Origin: Gammaproteobacteria bacterium
GTDB taxonomy: Bacteria > Pseudomonadota > Gammaproteobacteria > JAJPIJ01
NCBI GenBank assembly: GCA_022072255.1
Contig: JAJVHZ010000026.1
Coordinates: forward strand, 69,300 to 133,299
DNA length: 64,000 bases
Direction of reading: 5' to 3'
Under the pieces are notes generated by a model that made no database searches, had not been told where the DNA came from, and was given only the letters and a program-made list of their open reading frames with translations. Position 1 is the stretch's first letter, and each line of letters starts with the position of its first letter. The translations under genes and the position numbers were made by a program. Below, piece by piece: positions 35,990 through 45,899 of this stretch.

Positions 35990-36922
35990 CTACGCGCCGG
36001 CGGCGAATCGGGCGCGAAAATCAAAAACCAGGTCTGCCAGCGCCAGCGCCGCGAGCAGCGCGATCACGTAAAACGGCAGCAGCAGCAACGCCAGGTACAG
36101 CGCGAATACCCAACCCGCGGGCAGCCGGCGGCGCCAGATCTCGTGATGCGCGTAGGCCAGACCGTGAATCGCCAGGGCGCACACACTGATCGCCAACAGG
36201 TCCACAGCATACCCCAGGGGGGCCCCCGATACACCGGCCGCGCGGGATGCCGTCACCGCGACCAGCAACGCCAGCAGCACACCCGTGGCCAGGCCGCGCG
36301 GCAGTTGCAGCGCCCGGAACTCCGGCGCGAATCCGCCGGGGTTGTACAGGCGCGCCTGCCAGTGGCGCGCCAGCAGCACCGTGGCCATCAGCGTCACCAG
36401 CATGGAGGCAGCGACCAGGCTGTTGAGCACGCGGGCCACGGTATCGAGGTGCTCTGCGGTGATCCCGGATGCAGCTCCCTGCTCGCCCGCGAGCTTCATC
36501 ATGTTGTCCAGCACCCGCCGCCACCAGGCAACGACATCGCCGGTCCACAGGCGCAGGCCGACGGCGCACGCGGCCGCGATCGCCGCCGCCGTCACCAGCG
36601 CCCAACCCTCGCTGCGGCTCAGCCGCAGGATCAGCGCGCACAGCAGCGCGGGCAGCCAGATGAGGCCCAACACCCACAGCGCCGGCTGCACGGATCGAAA
36701 CATCACACCGGTAAAGACCGCGACAGCCGCGGTGGCGATGCCGGAGACCTTCAGGCCCTCGGCTGCGCCGTGACGCAGCGTCACCAGGGCAATTGCCGCC
36801 CCGCTGAGGCAGCTCGTCAACGGCATCAGCAGCGCGACGAGCCACCCGATGGCGATGAACAGCGCGGCCGCCGCGCCCGCGTGCAGGCGGCCCTGCATGA
36901 TCCACGCAGCCAGCGGGCGCAT
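35990..36922 (-). CDS. DUF2232 family membrane protein
   Basis: 310 residues with about eight hydrophobic segments and few polar loops. Sequence and position (between rpsR and rplI) match DUF2232/YybS-like proteins of many gammaproteobacteria. The function is unknown; the position among ribosomal and replication genes is conserved. In E. coli this operon instead carries priB between rpsF and rpsR; no priB is seen here. Confidence 0.8.
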   Translation of the reverse strand: MRPLAAWIMQGRLHAGAAAALFIAIGWLVALLMPLTSCLSGAAIALVTLRHGAAEGLKVSGIATAAVAVFTGVMFRSVQPALWVLGLIWLPALLCALILRLSRSEGWALVTAAAIAAACAVGLRLWTGDVVAWWRRVLDNMMKLAGEQGAASGITAEHLDTVARVLNSLVAASMLVTLMATVLLARHWQARLYNPGGFAPEFRALQLPRGLATGVLLALLVAVTASRAAGVSGAPLGYAVDLLAISVCALAIHGLAYAHHEIWRRRLPAGWVFALYLALLLLPFYVIALLAALALADLVFDFRARFAAGA

Positions 36923-36949
36923 GCGAGTTCCGCCGCGTTGAGCGTAAGG

Positions 36950-37201
36950 CTAGTGCGAGTCGCAGTACGGCAGCAACGCGAGAAATCTCGCGCGCTTGAT
37001 CGCCGTCGCCAGCTGGCGCTGATAGCGGGTCTTGGTCCCTGAAATGCGCGCCGGAACGATCTTGCCGTTCTCGGAGATGTATTGCTTGAGGGTGGCGATG
37101 TCCTTGTAGTCGATCTCCTTGACCCCCTCCGCCGTGAACTTGCAGAAACGCTTGCGACGGAAGAAACGCGCCGCCGGTCTTTCCCGGGGTCTCATGCTCA
37201 T
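36950..37201 (-). CDS. rpsR: 30S ribosomal protein S18
   Basis: 83 residues, [67 protein letters not shown], full-length S18. It overlaps the rpsF end by 4 bp, so S6 and S18, which pair on the ribosome, are translationally coupled. Confidence 0.97.
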   Translation of the reverse strand: MSMRPRERPAARFFRRKRFCKFTAEGVKEIDYKDIATLKQYISENGKIVPARISGTKTRYQRQLATAIKRARFLALLPYCDSH

Positions 37202-37614
37202 GCTTCAGCCTCGCTGGGTTCCACTTCAGACACCTCTTCCACCTCGGCGGCGCCCGATTCGCCGCGCCGCGGCGTGTATCGCTCTTCCTCGGCTTCGCGC
37301 GCCTTCGCCAGCGGCGAGGGCTCGGTCACGGCCTCGTCGCGCGCAACGATGAGATTGCGGATGACCGCGTCGTTGAACCGGAAGGCGTTGGACAACTCGG
37401 TCAGGGCCTGCTGCGTGCACTCGATGTTGAGCAGCACGTAATGGGCCTTGTGGACCTTGGCGATGGGATAGGCGAGCTGGCGGCGTCCCCAGTCCTCGAG
37501 CCGGTGTACCGCGCCGCCGCTCACGGAGACGATGCCCTTGTAGCGTTCGAGCATGGCGGGTACCTGCTCGCTCTGATCCGGGTGGATCAGGATGACGATC
37601 TCGTAATGACGCAT
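37198..37614 (-). CDS. rpsF: 30S ribosomal protein S6
   Basis: 138 residues, [29 protein letters not shown] ... [23 protein letters not shown], an S6 with an acidic C-terminal tail ([17 protein letters not shown]) like the Glu-rich tail that RimK modifies in E. coli. First gene of the rpsF-rpsR-DUF2232-rplI-dnaB-alr-radA series, with a promoter about 105 bp upstream. Confidence 0.97.
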   Translation of the reverse strand: MRHYEIVILIHPDQSEQVPAMLERYKGIVSVSGGAVHRLEDWGRRQLAYPIAKVHKAHYVLLNIECTQQALTELSNAFRFNDAVIRNLIVARDEAVTEPSPLAKAREAEEERYTPRRGESGAAEVEEVSEVEPSEAEA

Positions 37615-37718
37615 GTATTTTCCTCTCGGGTTGGCAGCCTCCCGACCGGCGTCATCCGGCGGTGAGGCAAGGATCCTCCGGAGGCGCGGCGCGCGGCCTG
37701 ACCTCCGGAAGGGCGCGT

Positions 37719-37747
37719 AGTTTAGTGCAGCGACCGGAATCAGGCAA
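37719..37747 (-). promoter_or_regulatory. Sigma70 promoter of the rpsF operon
   Basis: Minus strand TTGCCT (-35, 4 of 6), 17 bp spacer, TAAACT (-10, 4 of 6). It leaves an approximately 100-base leader before rpsF that can fold (CCTCCGGAGG palindromes and CACCGCCGG...CCGG), room for an S6:S18 feedback site. Confidence 0.6.
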
Positions 37748-37798
37748 CAGACCGCGATCCGCCGATAACTGGCGCCCGATCATGACGTTAAACGGCCA

Positions 37799-39178
37799 TC
37801 AGGGGACGGCGAGCCCGGCGGCGCGCAGGTGCCGTCCGGAAATCCTCAGCAACCGCGCGTTCAGGAGCAGGGCCGCCACCGTGAGGCCGGCCACCAGCCC
37901 GGTCCAGAGGCCGAGCACGCCCTGCCGCGGCCCCAGCAGGTCGGTGAGCCCGAGGGCATAGCCCAGCGGCATCCCCACGCCCCAGTAGGCAAGCAGCGTG
38001 ATGACCATGGTCATGCGCGTGTCGTGGTAGCCGCGCAGGCTGCCCGCGGCCGTCACCTGCAGGCCGTCGGAGAGCTGGAACGCCGCCGAGTACGCCAGGA
38101 TGGTCACCGCGAGTTGGCGCACTGCCTCATCGGGGGTGTAGAGAGAGACGATCGAATAGGGGAAAACCAGCAGGGCAAAGGCGCTGCAGCAGGCGAAGAA
38201 CACCGCGCTCCAGGCCCCCTGCGCGGCGTATCGACGGGCGCGAGCGGGTTCACCGGCACCCAGGGCATGACCCACCTTCACGGTCAGCGCGAGACCGAGG
38301 CTGGTCGGCACCATGAACAGCAGGGCGCTGAAGTTCAGTGCAATCTGGTGCGCCGCCAGCGTCGTGGCCCCGAGCCTGCCGATGAGCAGCGCGACCAGTG
38401 CGAAGATGCTGGTCTCGGCGAACATCGCCGCGCCGACCGGGAAGCCCAGCCGCAGCATCGACCACAGGCGCCGCGGCTCCACGGCACCGAATCCGTGCAG
38501 CAGCGGCCGCCAGCGCCTGCGCGTCAGCACGGCCAGCGCGGTGAGCTGGATCCACATGACGAATCCGCTGGCCCAGCCGCAGCCCGCGCCACCGAGGGCA
38601 GGCAGGCCGAGCTCGCCGTGTATGAAGAGATAATTCAGCGGGACGTTGCTGAGAAACGCCAGCACCTGGATGACCATCACCGGCCGGCTGCTGCCACCGC
38701 CTTCGGTCAGGCCGCGCAGCACGAGGAAGAGCATCATCGCCGGCGCTCCGATCGCCATGCCTTCGAGATAGAGCGCCGCCATCGGCCGTACGGCCGGGTC
38801 GACGCCCATGAACACCAGCAGGTGGTCGCCGTGCAGCATCAGCGTCAGGGCGATCGCCGCCAGCCCGCCGGCCAGCCACACGCCCTGCCGCACCGAGGCC
38901 GCGAGTGCCGCGCGATCCTTCGCGCCTTCGGCGCGGGCGACCGTTGCCGTCACCGCGCTCAGCACCCCGAGGCACATGACGTAGACGGGCATCCACATGC
39001 TGAATCCCACCGCCACGGCAGCGAGGTCCGTCCGCCCGACCGCCCCGGCCATGACGGTGTCGACCACGCCCATGCCTATCTGGGCAAGCTGGCCGATGAG
39101 CATCGGCCAGGCCAGTTGCAGCAGCGCGCGCCAGTCCCTGCCCGGCAACGGCAGGGGCCGCGCGGTTCCCACCGTCAT
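37799..39178 (-). CDS. MATE family multidrug/cation efflux transporter (NorM-like)
   Basis: 459 residues with 12 expected membrane helices and two-fold internal repeat: LAWPMLIGQLAQIGMGVVDTVMAGAVGRTDLAAVAVG near the N-terminus and LGFPVGAAMFAETSIFALVALLIGRLGATTLAAHQIALN in the middle, both MatE hallmarks. It would export cationic compounds using Na+ or H+. The N-terminus overlaps the end of the aminotransferase gene by 4 bp, so the two are co-transcribed. Confidence 0.9.
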   Translation of the reverse strand: MTVGTARPLPLPGRDWRALLQLAWPMLIGQLAQIGMGVVDTVMAGAVGRTDLAAVAVGFSMWMPVYVMCLGVLSAVTATVARAEGAKDRAALAASVRQGVWLAGGLAAIALTLMLHGDHLLVFMGVDPAVRPMAALYLEGMAIGAPAMMLFLVLRGLTEGGGSSRPVMVIQVLAFLSNVPLNYLFIHGELGLPALGGAGCGWASGFVMWIQLTALAVLTRRRWRPLLHGFGAVEPRRLWSMLRLGFPVGAAMFAETSIFALVALLIGRLGATTLAAHQIALNFSALLFMVPTSLGLALTVKVGHALGAGEPARARRYAAQGAWSAVFFACCSAFALLVFPYSIVSLYTPDEAVRQLAVTILAYSAAFQLSDGLQVTAAGSLRGYHDTRMTMVITLLAYWGVGMPLGYALGLTDLLGPRQGVLGLWTGLVAGLTVAALLLNARLLRISGRHLRAAGLAVP

Positions 39179-40332
39179 GGCACCTCGGTGGTGCGCCGGA
39201 TCCGGCTCAACGCCTCGCGCAGCAGCGTCCGCGAACAGCCGAAGTTGAGACGGACGAATCCCGGCGCCCCGAATTCCGCCCCCCTGGACAAGCCGACGCC
39301 GGCGCGGTCGAAGTGGGCATGCGGATCAGCATGGCCCAGGCCGCGCGCATCCACCCAGGCAAGATAGGTGGCCTCGGCCGGGGCCATGGACAGCCCGGGC
39401 GTATCGTTGATCGCCGCGTGGACCAGCGCGGCGTTTCCCCGCAGGTACTCGAGCAACGCGCGTCGCCATGGCCCGCCGTGCCGGTAGGCCGCCTCCGCGG
39501 CCGCGTATCCCAGCACGTTCACGTCGGGGACGATGCCGCGCAGCACATGGCGCAACCGGCGGCGCAGGGCGGCGTTGGACACAATCGCGAACGAACAGCC
39601 CAGACCCGGGATGTTGTAGGTCTTGGATGGCGCCATCAGCGTGATGGTGCGCTCGGCCAGTGCCGGGTCGAGAGTTGCGAACGGGACGTGCCGGCGATCC
39701 GGGGCCAGGATCAGGTCCGCATGGATCTCATCCGAGCAGACCACGAGATTACACTCCTCGGCAATGCGTGCCACGGCGAGCAGCTCCGCGCGCGACCAGA
39801 CGCGGCCCACCGGATTGTGCGGATTGCAGAGCATGAGCAGGCGCGCACGTGGCGTGACGGCCGCGCGCAGCGCGTCCGGATCCCAGTGCCAGCGATCGCC
39901 GGTCAGCGCCAGCGGGACGCGGATGCAGCCGCGATCGGAGTACAGCGGCGCGGACAGGAACGGCGGATAGATCGGCACCGCGGTCAGCACCTCATCGCCG
40001 CCTTCGCCCACGGCGCGGCAGGCGGCGTTCAGGCCCGGCACGAGACCGGGCAGCCACAGCAGCCACTCCGGGCGCACGTCCCACTGGAAGTTGTCCGCGA
40101 GTGCGGCGATGACTGCCTCGGTCAGCGACGCGGGCGGGTCAGCGTAGCCGAATACGCCGTGATCGACGCGCGTGTGCAAGGCCTCGATCACGCAGGCCGG
40201 CGAGGCGAAGTCCATGTCCGCCACCCACAGCGGCAGCACGTCGCGGCCCGCGTATCTCGCCCACTTGCGGCTGTCGGTGCCGCGGCGATCCGGTGGATGG
40301 TCGAAGTCGAATTCCGCGCTCATGCATGGCAC
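39175..40332 (-). CDS. PatB/MalY-type PLP aminotransferase (cystathionine beta-lyase-like)
   Basis: About 382-385 residues (ATG 40332 or MSAEFDF at 40323). Fold-type I PLP enzyme: start DRRGTDSRKWARY and LPLWVADMDFASP are MalY/PatB signatures; CNPHNPVGRVW, VVCSDEIHADLIL and the PLP lysine in MAPSKTYNIPGLGCSF follow. MalY/PatB enzymes cleave the C-S bond of cystathionine or related thioethers. The adjacent cysK supports a sulfur amino acid role. Overlaps the MATE gene. Confidence 0.85.
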   Translation of the reverse strand: MPCMSAEFDFDHPPDRRGTDSRKWARYAGRDVLPLWVADMDFASPACVIEALHTRVDHGVFGYADPPASLTEAVIAALADNFQWDVRPEWLLWLPGLVPGLNAACRAVGEGGDEVLTAVPIYPPFLSAPLYSDRGCIRVPLALTGDRWHWDPDALRAAVTPRARLLMLCNPHNPVGRVWSRAELLAVARIAEECNLVVCSDEIHADLILAPDRRHVPFATLDPALAERTITLMAPSKTYNIPGLGCSFAIVSNAALRRRLRHVLRGIVPDVNVLGYAAAEAAYRHGGPWRRALLEYLRGNAALVHAAINDTPGLSMAPAEATYLAWVDARGLGHADPHAHFDRAGVGLSRGAEFGAPGFVRLNFGCSRTLLREALSRIRRTTEVP

Positions 40333-40433
40333 CCGGGTTCCGCGCCGGTCGCAGCGGGATGCCCCGGCCTTCCGTCATTGGAGAGCCGGCGCCGCGCAGT
40401 GCGACGCCGGCGTTTGCGATCCGCCTGCCTCGC

Positions 40434-41366
40434 TCAGACCTCGAGATGACTGTACAGCACGGTCGAGAGGTAGCGTTCGCCGAACGAGGGGATGACCACC
40501 ACCACCAGCTTGCCCTTGTTCTGCGGCCGGGAGGCGACCTGCAAGGCGGCCCAGGTGGCCGCGCCCGAGGAGATGCCGACCAGCAGCCCCTCCTCGGTCG
40601 CCATGCGCCGCGCGACGTCGAGCGCATCGTCGTTCTTCACGCGCACGACCTCATCGTAGATCGATGTGTTGAGGATCTTCGGGACGAAGCCGGCGCCGAT
40701 CCCCTGGATCGGGTGCGGTCCGCGCTGTCCGCCGGAGAGCACGGCGCTCGCGTCCGGTTCCACCGCGATGACCTGTACGTCCGGTTTGCGCGCCTTTATC
40801 ACCTCGCCCACGCCGGTGATCGTCCCGCCGGTGCCGATGCCGGAGACAAAGATGTCGACCTTGCCGTCGGTGTCGCGCCAGACCTCCTCCGCCGTCGTTT
40901 CGCGGTGAATCTGCACGTTGGCGGGATTCTCGAACTGTTGCGCGATGACGTAGCGCGGATCGGCCGCCGCCATCTCCTCGCAGCGCTTGATCGCCCCGGG
41001 CATGCCTTCCGGGCCGGGAGTGAGGATCAGCTCGGCGCCGTACGCCTTCAGGATGAGCTTGCGCTCGCGGCTCATGGTCTCGGGCATGACGAACGCACAC
41101 TTGATGCCCCGCGCCGCGCACACCATCGCCAGGCCGATGCCCGTGTTGCCGCTGGTCGGCTCGAGGATGATCGTGTCCGGCTTGATGCGGCCGGCCGCCT
41201 GGAGGGCATCTATCATGGACACGGCGATGCGGTCCTTCACGCTGTGGGCCGGATTGAAATACTCGAGCTTGCAGACGATCACCGCGTCGATGCCGGCGGA
41301 GACCCTGTTGAGTCGCACGAGTGGCGTGTTGCCGATGAGTTCGGCGGTATTGTTTGCTATTCGCAT
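40434..41366 (-). CDS. cysK: Cysteine synthase A
   Basis: 310 residues from ATG 41366, with GAGAGG just upstream; the track ORF continues to 42584 by chance through rlmB. It makes cysteine from O-acetylserine and sulfide. Motifs: [14 protein letters not shown], the PLP lysine in [35 protein letters not shown] and [10 protein letters not shown]. It neighbours the PatB/MalY enzyme, and the YeiH-type transporter lies a few genes away. Confidence 0.95.
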   Translation of the reverse strand: MRIANNTAELIGNTPLVRLNRVSAGIDAVIVCKLEYFNPAHSVKDRIAVSMIDALQAAGRIKPDTIILEPTSGNTGIGLAMVCAARGIKCAFVMPETMSRERKLILKAYGAELILTPGPEGMPGAIKRCEEMAAADPRYVIAQQFENPANVQIHRETTAEEVWRDTDGKVDIFVSGIGTGGTITGVGEVIKARKPDVQVIAVEPDASAVLSGGQRGPHPIQGIGAGFVPKILNTSIYDEVVRVKNDDALDVARRMATEEGLLVGISSGAATWAALQVASRPQNKGKLVVVVIPSFGERYLSTVLYSHLEV

Positions 41367-41431
41367 GGGATCCTCTCGTATGGGTGCTGGGGTCGGCTCA
41401 TCCTGACACAACCTGCATCGGCACGCGAACG

Positions 41432-42184
41432 TCACTTGCCGCGCTGCAGCCTCTGCCGCCGCGTCTCGAACAGGCAGATGCCGGTGGATACCGAGACGTT
41501 GAGGCTTGCCACCGTCCCGGCCATCGGAATGCGGGCGAGCACATCGCAATGTTCGCGCGTGAGCCGCCGCAGGCCCTCGCCCTCCCCGCCCATCACCCAC
41601 GCGACGGGACCGGTGAGATCGATCTCGTAAAGCGTCTTCTCCGCCTCCGCCACGGCGCCGATGAGCCAGACGCCGGCCTCCTTCATCTCCGCGAGCGCCC
41701 GGGCAAGATTGTTGACGGCGATGAGCGGCACGGTCTCGGCCGCGCCGCTCGCCACCTTCGCGGCCGCGGCCGTGAGCCCGGTGCCCCGGTGCTGCGGCCG
41801 GATGACGGCCCGGACGCCGGCGGCGTCCGCCACCCGCAGGCAGGCCCCGAGGTTGTGAGGGTCCTCCACGCCGTCGAGCACGAGGAACAGGGCATCGTGC
41901 AGGGCGCCCTCCAGCAGTGTCGGCAGATCCACCGCTTGCTGGTCTTCGCGCGGGCGGCAGCGCGCCACGATGCCTTGGTGCCGCCCTCCGCCGGAGAGCT
42001 TGTCCAGCGTGGCCCGCGGCGCCGGCTGCGGATGGATGCCGTTGCGGGAGGCGGCGCCGAGGATGGGAGCGTGCGCCGGATTGTGCGCACCGGCCAGGAC
42101 CCAGAGCTCCAGAACCGCGTCGGGCGCACGCTCGATTAGGGCGCGCACGGCGTGTACGCCGTAGATGAGTTCGCTGCGTGCCAT
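41432..42184 (-). CDS. rlmB: 23S rRNA (guanosine-2'-O)-methyltransferase RlmB
   Basis: 250 residues. SpoU/TrmH family: N-terminal substrate-binding domain ([17 protein letters not shown]) and catalytic motifs [31 protein letters not shown] and [22 protein letters not shown] (knotted SAM site). It modifies G2251 in E. coli. It directly follows rnr, as in E. coli. Confidence 0.95.
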   Translation of the reverse strand: MARSELIYGVHAVRALIERAPDAVLELWVLAGAHNPAHAPILGAASRNGIHPQPAPRATLDKLSGGGRHQGIVARCRPREDQQAVDLPTLLEGALHDALFLVLDGVEDPHNLGACLRVADAAGVRAVIRPQHRGTGLTAAAAKVASGAAETVPLIAVNNLARALAEMKEAGVWLIGAVAEAEKTLYEIDLTGPVAWVMGGEGEGLRRLTREHCDVLARIPMAGTVASLNVSVSTGICLFETRRQRLQRGK

Positions 42185-42232
42185 GAGGATATCTTCGTCC
42201 GCCCCGACGACGCGTCCCGGCTGGAAACGCGA

Positions 42233-44479
42233 TCAGTGGCGTTTCTTCCTCTTCGCGGCGCCAGGTTCCCCGAGCGCAGGCAGGGCGCGCGGCTGCGCCT
42301 CCGCGACCAGGTCGAAATCGATCTTGCGCTCGTCGAGATCCACCCGCATGACCTTGATGCGCACGGGATTGCCGAGCCGGTACACGCGCCCGCTGCGCTC
42401 TCCGCGCAGTCGATGGCCGACGGCATCGAAGTGGTAGTAGTCGTTCGGCAGCGAGGTGATGTGCACCAGGCCCTCGACGTATATGTCCTTCAGCTCGACG
42501 AACAGGCCGAAGCCGGTCACCGAGGAGATGATGCCGTCGTAGTCCTCGCCCACCTTGTCCATCATGAATTCGCACTTCAGCCACGCCACCGCGTCGCGCG
42601 TGGCCTCGTCGGCACGGCGCTCGGTCATCGAGCAGTGTTCGCCCAGGGCCTGCATCGCGGCCATGTCATACGGGTACTTGTGCGCCTTGGCCCTGCCGAT
42701 GTGCGCGCGGATCGCCCGGTGCACGAGCAGGTCGGGGTAACGCCGTATCGGCGAGGTGAAATGCGTGTAGGATTCCAGCGCCAGGCCGAAATGGCCGATG
42801 TTCTCCGGCCCGTACACGGCCAGCCGCAGGCTGCGCAGCAGCACGGTCTGAATGAGGTGCGCGTCCTCGCGCCCGCCGATCTTCCCGAGCAGCCGCGCGA
42901 AGTCCTTCGCCCGGGGCACCTCGCCGCCCGGCAACTGCAGTCCGAGCTCGGCGAGAAAGGTGCGCAGATCCTCCATCTTCTCGGCAGAGGGCTTCTCGTG
43001 CACGCGGAACAGGGTGGGCACCGCGTGCTCCTGCAGGAATTCGGCGGCCGAGATGTTGGCGGCGATCATGCACTCCTCGATGAGCTTGTGGGCCTCGTTG
43101 CGCACCAGCGGCACGACCCGCTCGATCTTCTTGTCGGGTCCGTACAGGATGCGCGTCTCGCTGGTGTCGAAATCGATCGCCCCGCGCTGCTCGCGTTGCC
43201 TGCGGAGCAGTTGATAAAGCGCGTAGAGATTCTCCAGGTGCGGCAGCAGCGCCTTGTGCTTCGCGCGCACCGCCTCGTCACGATCGATGAGCGCGGCGGC
43301 CACCTCGGTGTAGGTGAGCCGCGCGTGGGAGTTCATCACGGCGTTGTGGAAGACGTGTTTCTTCTTCACGCCCCTGGCGTCGAAGTGCATCTCGCACACC
43401 ATGCACAGGCGATCCACCCTCGGGTTCAGCGAGCACAGTCCGTTCGACAACAGCTCCGGCAGCATCGGGATGACGCGATCCGGGAAGTACACGGAGGTAC
43501 CGCGATTGTGCGCCTCCCTGTCGAGCGGCGCGTCCGGGCGGACGTAGTGGGAGACATCGGCGATGGCTACCAGCAATCGCCAGCCCTGGCCGTGCCGCTC
43601 GCAGTAAACGGCGTCGTCGAAGTCGCGCGCGTCCTCCCCGTCGATGGTCACCAGCGGCGCGTCGCGCAGATCGAGCCGCCCGCGCCGATCGGCAGCGGTC
43701 ACCTCCGGCACGATGGTGTCGATCTCCTCGGTCACCGCCTCCGGCCACACGCACGGCAGCTCATAGGCGCGGATGGCGATGTCCACCTCCATCCCCGGGG
43801 CCATGTGCTCGCCGAGCACCTCGGTGATGTGGCCGAGCGGCTGCCGGCGCCGATCCGGCTGGGCGATGATCCTGGCGACGACGATCTGGCCATGGGTGGC
43901 GCTGCCCGCCTCGCCGGCGGGGATGAGGATGTCCTGCGCGATGCGCTTGTTGTCGGGTACGACGATACCGACGCCGGCCTCGTCGAAGTACCGGCCGACC
44001 ACGCGGTGATTGGCGCGCTCGAAGACTTCCACGATCGCGCCCTCGGGCCGGCCGCGCCGATCGTGTCCGCGCAGCCGCACCAGAGCGCGGTCGCCATGCA
44101 GCGCGCAGCGCATCTCGCGCGCCGAGAGAAACACGTCGTCGCCGCCGTCGTCGCGGATGAGGAATCCGAACCCTTCGGGATGTCCGACGATGCGGCCGCG
44201 GATGAGGTCCATCTTGTCGATGAGGCCGTAACCGCCGCGGCGGTTGCGCACCAACTGCCCGTCGCGTTCCATGGCATCGAGCCGGCGCGACAGGGCGAGC
44301 TTGTCGTCTTCCTCGGTCACGCCCAGGCCGCGCGCGATCTGCTCGGCATCGCGCGGCACGCCTGCGTCCTCGAGAAACTTGTGGATGAACTCCCGGCTGG
44401 GTATGGGACGCTCGTAGCGGGCGGCTTCGCGCTCGGCGTGGGGATCGTCGGACCAGCGATGGCTTCGTTTTCGGCTCAT
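42233..44479 (-). CDS. rnr: Ribonuclease R
   Basis: 748 residues from ATG 44479 ([13 protein letters not shown]). 3'-5' exoribonuclease of the RNB family that degrades structured RNA. It shows the N-terminal winged-helix, cold-shock domains, the RNB active site [33 protein letters not shown], the S1 domain ([26 protein letters not shown]) and a basic tail (GAAKRKKRH). The track ORF runs 45 codons further, but that stretch is the antisense of tRNA-Leu. Confidence 0.96.
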   Translation of the reverse strand: MSRKRSHRWSDDPHAEREAARYERPIPSREFIHKFLEDAGVPRDAEQIARGLGVTEEDDKLALSRRLDAMERDGQLVRNRRGGYGLIDKMDLIRGRIVGHPEGFGFLIRDDGGDDVFLSAREMRCALHGDRALVRLRGHDRRGRPEGAIVEVFERANHRVVGRYFDEAGVGIVVPDNKRIAQDILIPAGEAGSATHGQIVVARIIAQPDRRRQPLGHITEVLGEHMAPGMEVDIAIRAYELPCVWPEAVTEEIDTIVPEVTAADRRGRLDLRDAPLVTIDGEDARDFDDAVYCERHGQGWRLLVAIADVSHYVRPDAPLDREAHNRGTSVYFPDRVIPMLPELLSNGLCSLNPRVDRLCMVCEMHFDARGVKKKHVFHNAVMNSHARLTYTEVAAALIDRDEAVRAKHKALLPHLENLYALYQLLRRQREQRGAIDFDTSETRILYGPDKKIERVVPLVRNEAHKLIEECMIAANISAAEFLQEHAVPTLFRVHEKPSAEKMEDLRTFLAELGLQLPGGEVPRAKDFARLLGKIGGREDAHLIQTVLLRSLRLAVYGPENIGHFGLALESYTHFTSPIRRYPDLLVHRAIRAHIGRAKAHKYPYDMAAMQALGEHCSMTERRADEATRDAVAWLKCEFMMDKVGEDYDGIISSVTGFGLFVELKDIYVEGLVHITSLPNDYYHFDAVGHRLRGERSGRVYRLGNPVRIKVMRVDLDERKIDFDLVAEAQPRALPALGEPGAAKRKKRH

Positions 44480-44519
44480 TGACAAGGGGTGGCGGGGTGG
44501 ATAAATTGCCCCACTCCGC

Positions 44520-44604
<85 letters not shown>

Positions 44605-45287
44605 TCCTCCCCACTTTCGTAACGCATTGATCAGTAAGTCAGCCTACCACATTCGGCGGCTGGCGTGGAGAGCAGATCAGCGGGTGATACAGGCCGGTGC
44701 TACGAAGCGCCCGCCGCGTAGAGGCCCGCGACGTGAAACTGCCCTCCCATCTGCAGCGCAATCGCCCTGTTTTTTTCCGCTTCCGCCTCACGGCGACACT
44801 GCGATCCAACATCGGCAGGATTGAATCCACCCGGTCGCTGAGTACCGACGCTCATTCCGGCAGGCCGGCTTTGCGCATTAGAGCAACATCGGACTCGCGG
44901 TAGACGCGCGCGGCCCAGCCCTGGCGTTGACGAACCTCGCGCGGCTCCCGTTCTCGCACGCCCGGCGCAGGAGCATCCGCAGCCAGGCAGGCCGGTTGTC
45001 ATATCTACTACAGGAGCCGTGTGCGCGTGAGCGAATCGTCGCAAGCCGCGATGGCGATCAGTGGCACCCGAATGCGCCGATCGGACAACATCCGGACCAG
45101 CGCGCCGAACTCGTTGTCCGGAAGTTCGGCAACGACGGGCAGCACCGCGCCGGCCTGCGTCCCCGCGCCCGATTTCGACCGCCCCTGCGGCATGACGTGT
45201 CCAGCCATGCCGACCATGCAAACGGGCGGGCGGATATACGGAATAAGTGGAACTGCGTATCCCCGCCGGAGCCGGGCAGGCTGGCGC
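44605..45287. other. Gene-free interval between tRNA-Leu and fixJ
   Basis: About 680 bp without a gene I can support. On the minus strand two short stretches look like former coding sequence in different frames: VVAELPDNEFGALVRMLSDRRIRVPLIAIAACDDSLTRT (about 45010-45130), which has a receiver-domain look, and RQGWAARVYRESDVALMRKAGLPE (about 44852-44925). Stops and frame changes separate them. They may be relics, but this is weak. Confidence 0.35.
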
Positions 45288-45899
45288 TCAGTTGGCGATG
45301 CCGGCGGTGAGTGCCATGCGGACAAGCTGGGAGAGGTTGCTGGCCTGCATCTTTCTCATCAGCCGGGCGCGATCGATCTCCACCGTCCGCAGGCTGATGC
45401 CGAGCGTCGAGGCGATGTCCTTGTTGGCGTCGCCCATGATCAATCGCTCCAGCACGTCACGCTCGCGCGCCGTCAGGCTTGCAACACGCACCGTCGCCTC
45501 CGAGGCATTGCGCTGAACTTCACGCCGGCGCAGAGCCTGGTCGAGCGCCATGCGCAGGGCTGCGAGCAGGACATCGTGGGCGATCGGCTTCTCCAGGAAT
45601 TCCAGGGCGCCGGCCTTCATGGCGCGGACCGCCAGCGGCACGTCGCCGTGACCGGTCATGACGATCACCGGCAGATCCGAGCCGCGGCGCGCCATCACCT
45701 CCAGCAGCTTGACGCCGTCCATTCCCGGCATGCGGATATCCAGCAACAGACAACCCCGCCAGTCCGGCCGGTACGCCTCCATGAAGCTCTCCGCAGACGC
45801 GAAGGTCCGGGTGGCAAATCCTTCGACCTCCAGGAGCATCTGCAGCGAGTCGCGCACGGCCTCGTCGTCGTCCACGATGAACACGCGCAGCCCGCTCAT
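45288..45899 (-). CDS. fixJ: FixJ-type response regulator
   Basis: 203 residues from ATG 45899; the track ORF runs upstream in the wrong frame. Receiver domain FIVDDDEAVRDSLQMLLE with phosphoacceptor in LLLDIRMPGMDG, VMTGHGD and LEKPI. C-terminal LuxR/FixJ helix-turn-helix LTARERDVLERLIMGDANKDIASTLGISLRTVEIDRARLMRKMQ. It overlaps the fixL end by 4 bp. It should activate target genes when FixL is phosphorylated; its targets are not visible, but the divergent transporter is an obvious candidate. Confidence 0.92.
   Translation of the reverse strand: MSGLRVFIVDDDEAVRDSLQMLLEVEGFATRTFASAESFMEAYRPDWRGCLLLDIRMPGMDGVKLLEVMARRGSDLPVIVMTGHGDVPLAVRAMKAGALEFLEKPIAHDVLLAALRMALDQALRRREVQRNASEATVRVASLTARERDVLERLIMGDANKDIASTLGISLRTVEIDRARLMRKMQASNLSQLVRMALTAGIAN

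Noticed and set aside
41367-42584. Upstream part of the 716-residue ORF joined to cysK
   Set aside because: It is an off-frame read through rlmB and rnr; CysK starts at ATG 41366 with its own ribosome binding site.
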